Shown: positions 41,515 through 50,776, counted from the first letter of the stretch. The stretch is 56,906 nt of DNA from an uncultured Acidimicrobiales bacterium (GCA_937976305.1 CALJSB010000099.1:1-56906); one strand, 5' to 3'. Numbers and translations: made by a program. Notes: generated from the sequence alone by a model not told the origin.

Positions 41515-42013
41515 CTACCCGAAGAGACCCGCCGTCATCAAGACGGTGTTCATCATCAAATGGTCGTGGTGCCGGGAAGGATGGCGGACCTTCAGCGCGA
41601 GTTCGAGCTGCTTCATGCGCGGGGCATAGGCCTCGATGAACTCGGCGCCGAACGCTCGCTCAAGCAATCCGTTGTCGTGAGCGAGCACGACGAGCAAGGC
41701 CGTACGTTCTTCGACCTCACCGTTCGAGGTCAGAGCCCTGGTGATGCGCTCACGGAGCCGCCGCTCTGGCACTGGGTTGACCTCGGGATGCGTCGAGCGT
41801 GAAAACAGCTTGAGGAACGATGTTGTCTCGGTTCTGAGGACGCCGTCGTGTACCAGCCGAGTCGTGACCAGTTCACGCAGGGAGCAAGATCAGTTCGGTC
41901 AGACCTGCAGCAGCAAGGGCTAGGTCGGCATCTCGAGCGCCAACCAAGAGCTCTCCGCTCTCGTCATGGAGCGCAAGAAGGAGGATCTCTTCATACAAGC
42001 GAAGCTCAGACAT
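41515..42013 (-). pseudogene. Decayed GPP34-family gene (internal deletion and frameshift)
   Basis: ATG 42011-42013 opens a good GPP34 N-terminus (MSELRLYEEILLLALHDESG, ADLALAAAGLTELILL), then stops at a TGA near 41873. A different frame of the same strand continues with a good GPP34 C-terminus: ELVTTRLVHDGVLRTE, SFLKLFSRSTHPEVNPVPER, ERTALLVVLAHDNGLLERAF, ending FG at 41515. The two parts join without the middle (about 80-90 residues) expected in the family, so the coding region has lost an internal piece and the frame. GPP34/GOLPH3-like proteins bind phosphoinositide-type lipids; in actinobacteria they are uncharacterised. The C-terminal part alone could still be translated, but I judge this a pseudogene. 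Confidence 0.75.
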
Positions 42014-42062
42014 GGTCACGTAACGGCGTGAGCATGAGTTGAGTTCCGGATCAACACAGGAA

Positions 42063-42986
42063 TCAGGCGTCTGGGCCCGGCAACTCCATCTTGGCGTCGC
42101 CAAGGTCGGCCGGACCGGAGTGATTCAGCGCCGACTCGGTGGCGGGGTCGCCGGCGATGCGGGTGTGCCACATCACTCGAGCCTGCGTCATGTCCCACGG
42201 TGTGCCGCGGTGCATCAGCCGGCGATTGTCCCAAATCACGGCGTCGCCTTCGTTCCAAACATGGTGGTGAATGCGCGGCTCTTGGCAGGCCCAGTCGTTG
42301 AGCTCATCAAGGAACGCTTCAGACTCTTCTCGTGTCATGCCGGACACATCGTGAGCGTGGCGTCCGATCAGCAGATTGGTTCGACCGGTTTCCGGATGCA
42401 CCTTGGTGAGCGGATGCTCTGATACGTCGAGATCGTGGTAGCCGTAGAGGTCATAGCCGCCGTTGTCGTTCTGACTCGGCAGGTAGCCAGAACGGCCCTG
42501 TGAGTAGTAGAGCGAATGACGAGCCGTCAGTCCCTCGAGTTGCGCCTTCTTGTCGTCGTCGAGGGCGTCGTATGCGGCCCGCATGTCGGCCCATCCCGTC
42601 GGCGCCCCTCCTGGTGGCACGACCTCGGCGGTGAACACCGCACCCAATGCTTGCACGGGCATATAGGTGGAGTCGTGGTGCCAGCCTTGGTTGCCGCGGA
42701 GCGACTTCACGAGGTCGTCACTGTCGGCCGCATGCACGTTGCCGTCTTTGTCGACGTTTGAGATCGCTGCAGCCTCGAACTCGAGTGGCCCGAACCGCTT
42801 GGCGAACTCGTTCTGTTCGTCTTTGCTCAGAAACTGACCAGGAAAGATGAGCAGACCGAATTCGAGGAAGGCCTCGTGGAGCGCGTTCCAAGTCGATTCG
42901 TCGAGCGCTCGGAGATCGATGTCTCGGACGGTCGCGCCAAAGGTCGCGTCGAGCGGTTCGATAGTGAGTGTCGCTGTTTCCCCCAT
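42063..42986 (-). CDS. TauD/TfdA-family Fe(II)/2-oxoglutarate dioxygenase
   Basis: A 307-residue dioxygenase distinct from that at 24278. The first iron ligands are His103 and Asp105 in GWHHDSTYMP, and the distal site is in DNRRLMHRGTPWDMTQARVMW, where His and the following Arg serve iron and 2-oxoglutarate. The pattern LTIEPLDATFGATVRDIDLR at the start is typical of the clade with alkyl/aryl-sulfonate and 2,4-D dioxygenases. Substrate unknown. TAGCGT exactly 6 nt before ATG 42986 supports the start and a leaderless transcript. The GPP34 remnant lies 49 bp downstream on the same strand. Confidence 0.9.
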   Translation of the reverse strand: MGETATLTIEPLDATFGATVRDIDLRALDESTWNALHEAFLEFGLLIFPGQFLSKDEQNEFAKRFGPLEFEAAAISNVDKDGNVHAADSDDLVKSLRGNQGWHHDSTYMPVQALGAVFTAEVVPPGGAPTGWADMRAAYDALDDDKKAQLEGLTARHSLYYSQGRSGYLPSQNDNGGYDLYGYHDLDVSEHPLTKVHPETGRTNLLIGRHAHDVSGMTREESEAFLDELNDWACQEPRIHHHVWNEGDAVIWDNRRLMHRGTPWDMTQARVMWHTRIAGDPATESALNHSGPADLGDAKMELPGPDA

Positions 42987-42992
42987 GAGCGA

Positions 42993-42998
42993 ACGCTA
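42993..42998 (-). promoter_or_regulatory. Candidate -10 box for the second TauD gene
   Basis: On the minus strand TAGCGT is followed by six bases (TCGCTC) and the ATG at 42986, a clear leaderless signature. Confidence 0.55.
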
Positions 42999-43042
42999 GT
43001 TGGTGCGCAACATCGGGGCGAACGAAGCTGTGGCGAACGGCG

Positions 43043-43534
43043 TCAACCGGCTTCGATGGTGAACGACGCAGCGACTCCATCCTCGGGGACGGTGACGGGG
43101 CCGAACACCCGCGTTGTACTGAACTCGGTGAAGCTGACCGAGCACTGGCCACCGATCAACACTGCATTGCTAGCGGTGATCGTCACTTCTCCACCGCCGG
43201 CAAAGAGTTGTTCTTGGGTGACGGCACCTGCGCCGAAGGTGCCCGTGCACTCGAAGCTAAACGGAAAGACCTCTCCGCCTGAAAGCATGCCATCGATCCT
43301 GACGGTGATTGTCAGTGTTGTGGTCGGGCAGTTGCCACCCGGGTAGGGACACACGGGCGCAGCGGGATCAACAACCACGGGTGCGGGAGCAAGTCCGGCG
43401 GGCTGGAACGTCACCGAACTGGTCTGATCCTCAGCGACGACTTCGGCGTCGACAAGATCGACGCTTGCACCTATACCCAACGTCGCTCCAAGCATGAGCC
43501 AGAAGACCAACAGAAACGACCAACGACTGTTCAC
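43043..43534 (-). CDS. Small exported protein of unknown function
   Basis: A 163-residue protein. Residues 7-26 (FLLVFWLMLGATLGIGASVD) form a signal peptide or anchor. The mature part is rich in Thr, Val and Gly with alternating strands (TTLTITVRIDGM, FPFSFECTGTFGAGAV, GQCSVSFTEFSTTRVFG) and four Cys, of which CPYPGGNC is one close pair. This looks like one or two immunoglobulin-like beta domains facing the outside. GTG 43534 is preferred as GAGGGG lies 6 nt upstream; GTG 43537 is adjacent. I do not recognise the family. It has no operon partner and faces the dioxygenase gene on the same strand. Confidence 0.7.
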   Translation of the reverse strand: MNSRWSFLLVFWLMLGATLGIGASVDLVDAEVVAEDQTSSVTFQPAGLAPAPVVVDPAAPVCPYPGGNCPTTTLTITVRIDGMLSGGEVFPFSFECTGTFGAGAVTQEQLFAGGGEVTITASNAVLIGGQCSVSFTEFSTTRVFGPVTVPEDGVAASFTIEAG

Positions 43535-43666
43535 CACGTACCCCTCAGCACCCTGCCGCATCTCGGCCCGCCAGTACCACCCCCGCAAGTTAGGGGGTCC
43601 TTCAGTGAGGGTCAAGCATCGTGGCCAAGGAAATGCGGCCAGAGCATTCTGACCAAGGCGTGGGAG

Positions 43667-44140
43667 TCAGAGCTGAACGGCCGTTTCGCGGACGGCTTCG
43701 ATGATCTTCGCGTAGCCGGTGCAGCGGCACAGGTTGCCAGACAAGCCAATGCGAATCTCGTCGTCTGTTGGGTTGGGGGTGCGGTCGAGCAGCGCCCGAG
43801 CAGACATCAACATGCCGGGTGTGCAGAACCCGCACTGCACGCCACCGGCCTCGAGAATGTTTCGCTGCAGAGCGTGGAGCTCATCACCGTCGGCAAGGCC
43901 CTCTACGGTCGTGATCTGGCGTCCTTGGGCCTGCACGGCCAGGTACGAACACGAGTTCACCGGTTGGCCGTCGAGCAGCACCATGCATGCGCCACACTCG
44001 CAATCGTCACAGCCTTCCTTGGTGCCAGTGAGGCCAACGGTGTTGCGAAGCACACCAGAGAGGTTTGATCCCATGGGTACCTGGACGGCGTACGAAACGC
44101 GATTGACTTCGAGTGTGACGGCTTGTTCGTTGGTACTCAT
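43667..44140 (-). CDS. Molybdenum hydroxylase, small (2Fe-2S) subunit
   Basis: A 157-residue iron-sulfur subunit. The plant-type cluster Cys lie in TKEGCDDCECGACMVLLDG and VNSCSYLA; the second, alpha-helical cluster has QCGFCTPGMLMSARALLD and GNLCRCTGYAKI. It passes electrons from the molybdopterin subunit to the FAD subunit. One extra Cys (DDCEC) sits inside the first motif. Its start ATG 44140 overlaps the FAD subunit stop (ATGA). It is the third gene of the large-medium-small operon. Confidence 0.93.
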   Translation of the reverse strand: MSTNEQAVTLEVNRVSYAVQVPMGSNLSGVLRNTVGLTGTKEGCDDCECGACMVLLDGQPVNSCSYLAVQAQGRQITTVEGLADGDELHALQRNILEAGGVQCGFCTPGMLMSARALLDRTPNPTDDEIRIGLSGNLCRCTGYAKIIEAVRETAVQL

Positions 44141-45045
44141 CGAATGTTCTCCGGGTTCTCGCCGATGCCAAAGGCTCGGTTGACGGGCACTTCGATGGTC
44201 TGCCCGCTGGCTCGGACCGACGCCGCGTGTGCGGCTCGGCGGGCCATGACGCCGATGGTGTGACGTCGATATCGCTCGCTCGCTCGCAGATCGCTGATCG
44301 GTCTGGCCTGCTGGCGCGCCGCCTCGGCGATGGCCTCGAACGCCTTGTCGTTTGCCGGCGAACCGACCAGGCTGTTGAGCCCGTCTACTTCGATGATCGT
44401 TGGCGCGACAGCCGTGAGGGCAACCTTTACTGACGAGATACTGTCGCCGTCGAGCGTGACGGCTGCTGCCGCACCCACCACGGCAATCTCCATTGCTCGT
44501 CGATATTCGAGCCGCACGTAGGCGCTGCCAGAAGACTGAGGTGGTTGAGGAAGTACGAGAGCGGTGCACAGTTCATCGGCGTTGGCCGAGGTCTGGCCCG
44601 GGCCGGTCCACAAGTCGGCGAGTGCTACCTCACGCGTGCCAGAAGGAGTCGTCAGCGCTGCGTTGGCGCCAAGTACCATCAATGGGGCGCCGGTATCCAT
44701 TGCTGGTGAACCGTTCATGACGTTGCCGCCGATGGTGCCCACGTTTCGGGTTGCGGGAGAGCCAACCAGCGCTGCCGCATCGGCGATGCTCGTGAGCTGG
44801 CGCACGACGATGTCATTGGTGAGCAGGTCGGCGTGTGTCACGCCTGCGCCGATACGTATCGTGCCGTCGTTGGTGGCCACGGTCGCGAGCTCGGTCACAC
44901 GATCGATGGCGACCAAGTCGGCTGGAAGTGTCACCTTGCCCTGGCGGGCCCCGACCACAAGATCGGTGCCTCCAGCAATAGGACGGGCCCCGTTGGCCAT
45001 GGCCGAGAGCACTTCATCGAGCGATGTTGCGATGGTGAGCGTCAT
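44137..45045 (-). CDS. Molybdenum hydroxylase, FAD-binding medium subunit
   Basis: A 302-residue CoxM/XdhB-type FAD subunit. The two FAD-phosphate motifs are ARPIAGGTDLVVGAR near residue 20 and ATRNVGTIGGNVMNGSPA near residue 98. The C-terminal domain is typical (YRRAMEIAVVGAAAAVTLDG). It accepts electrons from the 2Fe-2S subunit. Start ATG 45045 overlaps the stop of the large subunit gene (ATGA). Confidence 0.93.
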   Translation of the reverse strand: MTLTIATSLDEVLSAMANGARPIAGGTDLVVGARQGKVTLPADLVAIDRVTELATVATNDGTIRIGAGVTHADLLTNDIVVRQLTSIADAAALVGSPATRNVGTIGGNVMNGSPAMDTGAPLMVLGANAALTTPSGTREVALADLWTGPGQTSANADELCTALVLPQPPQSSGSAYVRLEYRRAMEIAVVGAAAAVTLDGDSISSVKVALTAVAPTIIEVDGLNSLVGSPANDKAFEAIAEAARQQARPISDLRASERYRRHTIGVMARRAAHAASVRASGQTIEVPVNRAFGIGENPENIR

Positions 45046-47324
45046 GTCGACACCTCCGTGGCGTCAGACCCTCGCCGGGCATCGAGGTGCTCCCACACTC
45101 GTTCCGGCGTCATCGGCAATTGTCGAATCGGCCCGCCCGTGAGCTTGGCCAGTGCGTTCGAGATGGCTGCAGCGGTCGCGACATTGGGCGCTTCTGCCAA
45201 TCCCTTCGAGCCTCGCGGGCCAGCGTTTGGGGTGAAGATCTCGACGAATTGCGTCGAGATCGTGGGTGCATCGGCAATCGTCTGCAGCTTGTATTCGAGG
45301 AGGCCTGGGTTCCTCTGTTTTCCAGCCTCGTCGTACTGCGTGATCTCGGAGAGGGCCTGGCCGATACCCATCATCACGCCACCTTCGATCTGGCCGGTGG
45401 CGCCGATCGGGTTGAGAATCGTGCCCGAGTCGTGGGCCGCCTGCACATCGAGCACGCGGGCCACGCCGGTATCAGCATCGAGCTGGACCCGCACGACGTG
45501 GCAGGAGAATTGCGGGGCCAGCCACGATGCCATCTCCTGGTCGCCGACGCATCGGGCCGAGACCGACGGCCATTCGGGCATCGGGGCCGATGCGCTGCCG
45601 AGCAGCAGGTCGCCGCCAGCAGCGGTGGCTGCGAGATCGGCGATGGGTACCGACACGGCCGGAGTGCCAGCGACCGAGGCGACGCCATCACCGAGCACGA
45701 TGTCTGAGGCTGCGGCCTCGAGTTCGTTTGCAGCAAGCTCGCGAAGTTGTTCGGCAATCTGCTGGGTTGCGGACTCAACAGCTCGGCCGTGGTTGAGAAG
45801 CGTTTGGGAGCCAGTGGCGCCTGGGCCAACGGGGGCAGCGCCGGTGTCTTGGTAGACCAGCTGGACGTCTTCGACGCCGACGCCGAGCTCGTCGGCTGCG
45901 ATGTCTCGCAAGGTCATGACCGCGCCCGTGCCGCACTCTTGGGCGCCGGTGATCACCTGCACCGTTCCGTCGCCATGCATCTTGGCGTATGCCCCCGCTG
46001 GCCCGGCAAAGCTGGGCCACCAGCCGATGGCGACACCGATGGCTTCATCAGACGGCAGGTCAGGCGAACCCATGGCCGACACGGCGAGATCGAGGCACTG
46101 GTCGAGGCCGATCTCGTCATAGATCTGTCCGGCTATTCCCTCATCGCCCGTTCTCACGAGGTTGCGGCGCCTGAACTCGACGGGGTCGAGTCCGGCGGCT
46201 GCCGCCAGTTCGTCCGTGTGTGTCTCGACAGCCCAGCAGGCCTGGGGCGCGGTGGGGGCGCGTACCGAACCGGATGGCTGGCGGTTGGTGTAGATCAGTT
46301 GTGCATCGATCTTCACGGCCGGGATCTTGTAGGGGCCGCCAACGTGCATGGCTGCGAGCTGAGGAAAGAAGGCAGCGTCGGCGACGTAGGCGCCGTTGTC
46401 GATGCCAACCCAGGCCTTACGAGCCACGATGTCGCCGTCGGCAGACAACCCGGTGGTGATGTCGACGATCATGCCTTCGCGGCGCCGATCAGGAGCCAAG
46501 AACTCTTCTTCTCGTGAAAACACGAGCTTCACTGGTCGCTTGGTCGCTCGGGCGAGAGCGGCGATATGCGCCTCGAAGTGGAAGCCACACTTTCCGCCAA
46601 AGCCGCCACCCAGGTGGGGCACGATGATGCGCACACGATTGGCCGGGAGGCCGAGCGTTTCGCACACGCCATCGCGAGCGTCGTACGGGACCTGTGTGCT
46701 GGTCCAGATCGTGACTTTGTCGCCTTCCCATTGAGCGACGATGCCTCGAGGTTCGATCGGTGTGGCATGGCTGGCGTCGGCGACATACCGGCTGGTGACC
46801 ACGTGGGCCGCGCCGGCGAGGGCGGCATCGATGTCGCCCTTTTCGATCGCAGAGAAGGTGGCCACGTTGCGATCGCGAATGGTGTCGCCGGTGACGTCGT
46901 AGCTCTCCCAGTCTTCGTGGACCAGCGGAGCGTCGTCTGCCAGCGCAGCCTCGATGTCGTTGACAACGGGAAGTTCGGTGATGGCGACGTCGATCGCGGC
47001 CAACGCTTGGGCCGCGATCTCGGGGGTCGTGGCGGCGACCGCAGCAAGAATCTCACCCTCGAAACGCACGATGTTCTTGGCGAAGAGCGTGCGATCGGGA
47101 ATGACCGGGCTGTACCGATGATCGGGGACATCGTCTGTGGTCATCACCGCAAGCACGCCCGGGATAGCTCGCGCCGCTTCCACGTCGAGTCGATCGATTT
47201 GTCCGTGGGCCACGCCGGCGTAGAGGAACTTGGCGTGCAACATGCCGGTGAGCGTGAGATCGGCCACGTATCGCCCGCTGCCGGTCACTTTGTCTGGCCC
47301 ATCGGCTCTGACGAATGTCTTCAT
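45042..47324 (-). CDS. Molybdenum hydroxylase, molybdopterin-binding large subunit (xanthine dehydrogenase family)
   Basis: A 760-residue catalytic subunit, normal length. It has the N-terminal RADGPDKVTGSGRYVADL, the Moco-binding loop HLGGGFGGKCGFHFEA, the QPSGSVRAPTAPQACWAVE segment, and the active-site Glu711 in GPRGSKGLAEAP followed by AAAISNAL. CoxL-type AYRCSFR is not present, so this is an ordinary aldehyde/xanthine-type hydroxylase, not form I CO dehydrogenase. It hydroxylates an aldehyde or N-heterocycle; substrate unknown. ATG 47324 follows TACTCT with 10 nt between. Accessory genes (xdhC-like, mobA) are not seen nearby. Confidence 0.92.
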   Translation of the reverse strand: MKTFVRADGPDKVTGSGRYVADLTLTGMLHAKFLYAGVAHGQIDRLDVEAARAIPGVLAVMTTDDVPDHRYSPVIPDRTLFAKNIVRFEGEILAAVAATTPEIAAQALAAIDVAITELPVVNDIEAALADDAPLVHEDWESYDVTGDTIRDRNVATFSAIEKGDIDAALAGAAHVVTSRYVADASHATPIEPRGIVAQWEGDKVTIWTSTQVPYDARDGVCETLGLPANRVRIIVPHLGGGFGGKCGFHFEAHIAALARATKRPVKLVFSREEEFLAPDRRREGMIVDITTGLSADGDIVARKAWVGIDNGAYVADAAFFPQLAAMHVGGPYKIPAVKIDAQLIYTNRQPSGSVRAPTAPQACWAVETHTDELAAAAGLDPVEFRRRNLVRTGDEGIAGQIYDEIGLDQCLDLAVSAMGSPDLPSDEAIGVAIGWWPSFAGPAGAYAKMHGDGTVQVITGAQECGTGAVMTLRDIAADELGVGVEDVQLVYQDTGAAPVGPGATGSQTLLNHGRAVESATQQIAEQLRELAANELEAAASDIVLGDGVASVAGTPAVSVPIADLAATAAGGDLLLGSASAPMPEWPSVSARCVGDQEMASWLAPQFSCHVVRVQLDADTGVARVLDVQAAHDSGTILNPIGATGQIEGGVMMGIGQALSEITQYDEAGKQRNPGLLEYKLQTIADAPTISTQFVEIFTPNAGPRGSKGLAEAPNVATAAAISNALAKLTGGPIRQLPMTPERVWEHLDARRGSDATEVST

Positions 47325-47398
47325 GGTGCAGGCGAGAGTAGCCGTCGCATCAGCGGTGCACGGAAACACCTGTCACCTGATGGAACCGGCCGATCGAT

Positions 47399-49078
47399 CT
47401 AGAGAATGCGGACCGTCCCGGCCTGCCCATCGACCTCGATCTCGGTGCCGTCTGGGATCTCGAGCGTCGCGTTCTTCACGCCGACAACGCACGGAATGCC
47501 GAGCTCACGAGACACGATCATGGAGTGACTCATCGCTGCTCCGACCTCGACGACGACTGCCTCAGCCGGAATGAACAGGGGAGTCCAGGCAGGGTCGGTG
47601 ACCGGAGCGATCAACACATCGCCGGGGCCGAGAGCCGACGGGTCGCTCGGATCGGTGATGACCCGAGCTCGACCACGGGCAATGCCGGGAGCCCCAGCTG
47701 CGCCTTGCAGCACCGTGCCTGATTGGGACGCTTCGGCGGTGGTTGCCCGAGCCGACCACGTTGAAACGGGCGGGAACGAACCGCCGAGTTCGGTGACATC
47801 AAACGCAAACGGCGGTTCAAGCCCGGACAACTCCCGGTGGCGGGCCAAACGTTCCTCGATCAGAGAAACCGACGACGGTGGATCGGCGAGGTAGCGCTCG
47901 AACTCGTCGGTCGTGAGGAGAAGGGGGCCAAGCCGGTCAGAGACGCCACCAGCGGCCTCAGTGCGCCGAAACAGCTCGAGGTAACAGTGCCTCGATAGCT
48001 GCGATGCCTGGACCACGATGTCCTTTGACTCTTCACGGGCTCGTGACCACAACGCGGTGTTGGCAATGGCCTTGTCGAGGCGGCCAGCGGAGCGCCCCAA
48101 ACGAGTGCGGGCATCGTGTAGTGCGGCCTGCTGGGCTTCGAGCGATCTAGCCGCCTGGGCTGCGGGAGCGCGGGTCGGGTCGGCACCCCGCATGTTGTCG
48201 ATCGCCGCCATCGCAACCTCGGGAAATGCCGCCCAATCTCGCCCTGCCATCGAGAACTCATTCGGCCCACGATGCCCGTGTTCATCGAGGAAGGCCGCGA
48301 AGGCGTCGTCAAAGTCGGCGTCGTCGGTTTCATTGGCCAAGACCCACATCTTCTTGGCTGGTTCGGCCGAGACGACGTCGCCAATGCCGGTTGTCAACGT
48401 GACAGCCAGGTTCGGGTCGCCGAGTTTCTTCTCGCACAGATCGGTGAGCGCTCCTGAAGCGATCGTGGCCCGCATCGTGTTCACGACGTGGCTGCCGACG
48501 AAATACCGGCTGCTGTCGGCGAAGCTGGAGGACAAGAACCCCCAGATCTGTTCTGTCGATGCCGTCGCCGGATTCGGGCACGACGCCCGAACTTGGCGTT
48601 CACGTGCTCGCATCTCGCCGAGTCGGGGCACGCCCTTCGCGAGGAGGGTCGACGCCGCGGTACGCACCATGCGAGCCGATGCGAGCGGGTTGCGGTCGCC
48701 TTTGCTCGGAACGTACGGAGCGATGTTTGCCTCGCCCAGGAACTGGGTGTCGATCACGTCAACGCTGAGTCCAGGCGTTCGAACGCCGAGGAGGCGCATC
48801 AGGCTTGCGTTGAAGTACGCATAGCCACCGAACACGCCCATCACCACAAGTTCGGTGTCGCTGATGCCGTTGAAGTCTTGACCGGTGAGGAAGCCGACTT
48901 CCTTGGCGCCGTCGCGCCAGCCCAGCTCCGACGGAACTCCGGCAAGGTCCCACTCGAGGGGAAGCACGACGTCGGGAAACACCTCGCCGACATTCCCGCG
49001 CGTGTAGATCGGCCATCGAGTGTTCGGAGGGTTGTCAGCCGGCCACTCGCTGCCCGCTTGGGTGGAATCTGATGCCAT
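47399..49078 (-). CDS. PEP-utilising (swivelling His) domain protein without visible ATP-grasp
   Basis: A 559-residue protein. Residues 460-559 form the PEP-utilising mobile domain: LQGAAGAPGIARGRARVI, then DVLIAPVTDPAWTPLFI and EVGAAMSHSMIVSRELGIPCVVG, where His518 is the phosphorylatable residue in PPDK-like enzymes. The first 430 residues are helical and resemble the middle domain of rifampin phosphotransferase/PEP-synthase-like proteins (GFLTGQDFNGISDTELVVMG, LDEHGHRGPNEFSMAGRDW). No ATP-grasp domain is seen, so ATP would have to be supplied by another subunit. It follows gpsA by 9 bp in one operon. Function is unknown; antibiotic modification or a PEP-dependent phosphotransfer are guesses only. 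Confidence 0.82.
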   Translation of the reverse strand: MASDSTQAGSEWPADNPPNTRWPIYTRGNVGEVFPDVVLPLEWDLAGVPSELGWRDGAKEVGFLTGQDFNGISDTELVVMGVFGGYAYFNASLMRLLGVRTPGLSVDVIDTQFLGEANIAPYVPSKGDRNPLASARMVRTAASTLLAKGVPRLGEMRARERQVRASCPNPATASTEQIWGFLSSSFADSSRYFVGSHVVNTMRATIASGALTDLCEKKLGDPNLAVTLTTGIGDVVSAEPAKKMWVLANETDDADFDDAFAAFLDEHGHRGPNEFSMAGRDWAAFPEVAMAAIDNMRGADPTRAPAAQAARSLEAQQAALHDARTRLGRSAGRLDKAIANTALWSRAREESKDIVVQASQLSRHCYLELFRRTEAAGGVSDRLGPLLLTTDEFERYLADPPSSVSLIEERLARHRELSGLEPPFAFDVTELGGSFPPVSTWSARATTAEASQSGTVLQGAAGAPGIARGRARVITDPSDPSALGPGDVLIAPVTDPAWTPLFIPAEAVVVEVGAAMSHSMIVSRELGIPCVVGVKNATLEIPDGTEIEVDGQAGTVRIL

Positions 49079-49087
49079 GGGCTCGTT

Positions 49088-50104
49088 CTACTCGGAGTCC
49101 GGGGGAATCCACTCTGTGTCGGCCTCGTGACCTCCCGGCACTCGTTCGAGCCCGGCGTAGGCCTTGCTGGCAGGAATTTGGCCGTCGATCACGCGGAACA
49201 CCTCATGGCACACCGGCATGGCAACACCGTGTTCGTTCGCCAGCTCTTCAACAGACCGACACGCCTTCACGCCTTCGGCGACCATCGACATCTCGTCGAG
49301 AATGTCCTCGAGGCTGCGGCCCTTGCCGAGTTGCTCGCCGACATACCGGTTGCGGCTCTGTGGGCTTATGCACGTGGCAATCATGTCGCCCATGCCGGCC
49401 AGCCCGGCAAAGGTCTGAGCCTCGCCTCCGAGCGCAACACCGAGGAGCGAGAGTTCGGCCAGTCCCCGAGTGATCACCATCGATCGGGTGTTGTCGCCAA
49501 CACTGAGCCCCTGGGCGATTCCCGTTGCGAGGGCGATGACGTTCTTGAGCGCCCCTCCCAACTCACAGCCGACGATGTCGTGATTGCGGTAGACCCGAAA
49601 CAGCGGCGTGGCGAAGATTCGCTGCAACTGGGCACCGACCGATGGATCTTCGGTCGCAATCACGCTCGCGGCTGCGCAACCGGCCATGATCTCCTTTGCC
49701 AGGTTTGGACCGGTGAGGGCGGCCACGGGGTGGCCGGGAAAAATCTCGGTCACCAGCTGGGTCATGCGCAGTTTGGTTCCGGATTCGAGTCCCTTGGTGA
49801 GGCTGACGATCGGAATCCAGGGTCGGATCATCGGCTTGGCCTCTACGAGTACCTCCCGGAACACGTGGGACGGCACTCCCATCACGAGCACATCAGCGTG
49901 AGCACAGGCCTCGGCGAGGTCGTCAGTGGCCCGCAAGTTTGGATTCAGGTCGTAGCCGTCGAGGTACTTGGAGTTCTTCGAGTGATCGTTGATCTCGCCG
50001 GCCGTGGTGGAGTCACGAGCCCAGATCAGCGCGTCGTTGCGCCAAGCAAGCAGCGACGCAACGGTGGTACCCCATGAGCCTGATCCAAGTACCGCAACCT
50101 TCAT
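49088..50104 (-). CDS. gpsA: Glycerol-3-phosphate dehydrogenase [NAD(P)+]
   Basis: A 338-residue GpsA, which reduces dihydroxyacetone phosphate to sn-glycerol 3-phosphate for phospholipid synthesis. The cofactor motif GSGSWGTTVASLLA opens the protein, SLTKGLE and ALTGPNLAKEIMAG are family motifs, and the catalytic Lys lies in GGALKNVIALATGIAQGL. GLAGMGDMIATC and SRNRYVGEQLGKG are further markers. An AGGAG ribosome site lies 6 nt before ATG 50104. It follows a nitroreductase gene by 9 bp and precedes the PEP-utilising gene by 9 bp. Confidence 0.95.
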   Translation of the reverse strand: MKVAVLGSGSWGTTVASLLAWRNDALIWARDSTTAGEINDHSKNSKYLDGYDLNPNLRATDDLAEACAHADVLVMGVPSHVFREVLVEAKPMIRPWIPIVSLTKGLESGTKLRMTQLVTEIFPGHPVAALTGPNLAKEIMAGCAAASVIATEDPSVGAQLQRIFATPLFRVYRNHDIVGCELGGALKNVIALATGIAQGLSVGDNTRSMVITRGLAELSLLGVALGGEAQTFAGLAGMGDMIATCISPQSRNRYVGEQLGKGRSLEDILDEMSMVAEGVKACRSVEELANEHGVAMPVCHEVFRVIDGQIPASKAYAGLERVPGGHEADTEWIPPDSE

Positions 50105-50113
50105 GAAGAGCTC

Positions 50114-50776
50114 CTAGGGCCGGATGGGATTCTTGTAGGTGTCGAGATAGGTGATCAGCTCAACAGGATCACGCTTCGCCGGCTTGAAGTCGGTGCCGGT
50201 GGTGTAGGCGACGGGAAGCAACCCGGCCTGGCTCATGTGGTCAGGAATACCGAGCACCTCGCCTGCTTGTTTCTCGAGACCGATGTGCAGCGTGGTGTAG
50301 CAACTTCCGAGGCCTCGGCTGCGGAGAGCTAGTTGGAAGCTCCACATCGCAGGAATAATCGAACCCATCAGGCCAGCGGCTCGATTCGTGATCGTCTCGG
50401 GCGCCATGTCTTCGTCGAGTCGGCCAATGATGAGAGGAATTACCATCACGGGGACCTTCTCGAGGTTCTGGGCAAGGTAGTTGGCCGAGTCGAGCACTCG
50501 TCCGGTCTGGCTTCCCACTTCGGAGTCAGCGGCGGCGGCGGCGAGGTACTCACCACCGGCTTGCCGGTAGAGGTCTGCGAGGGCCGCCTTCTTTTCGGCA
50601 TCTCGAACCACCATCCAGCGCCAGCCCTGACGGTTCGAGCCAGTCGGGGCCTGCACCGCGAGCTGCAGACACTCGAGCAACACATCATCGGGCACGTCGC
50701 GCTCAAGATCGAGGCGTTTGCGCACGGCTCGGGTGGTTGAGAGAAGAGCGTCGGTCTGCGCGTGGTCAAATTCCAT
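50114..50776 (-). CDS. Nitroreductase-family protein
   Basis: A 220-residue nitroreductase-fold flavoprotein with TTRAVRKRLDLE, QAPTGSNRQGWRWMVV and LRSRGLGSCYTTLHI. It is a close paralogue of the gene at 13031-13684 in both motifs and C-terminal end (GTDFKPAKR). Start ATG 50776 matches the family length. It is the first gene of the nitroreductase-gpsA-PEP operon. Substrate unknown. Confidence 0.88.
   Translation of the reverse strand: MEFDHAQTDALLSTTRAVRKRLDLERDVPDDVLLECLQLAVQAPTGSNRQGWRWMVVRDAEKKAALADLYRQAGGEYLAAAAADSEVGSQTGRVLDSANYLAQNLEKVPVMVIPLIIGRLDEDMAPETITNRAAGLMGSIIPAMWSFQLALRSRGLGSCYTTLHIGLEKQAGEVLGIPDHMSQAGLLPVAYTTGTDFKPAKRDPVELITYLDTYKNPIRP

Noticed and set aside
44833..45855. 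Plus-strand reading frame of 340 codons opposite the molybdenum hydroxylase genes
   Set aside because: Antisense shadow of two genes with strong cofactor motifs.
45042..47324. Aerobic CO dehydrogenase (CoxMSL) call for the molybdenum hydroxylase
   Set aside because: The form I active-site motif AYRCSFR is absent and gene order is large-medium-small; a general aldehyde/xanthine-type hydroxylase fits.
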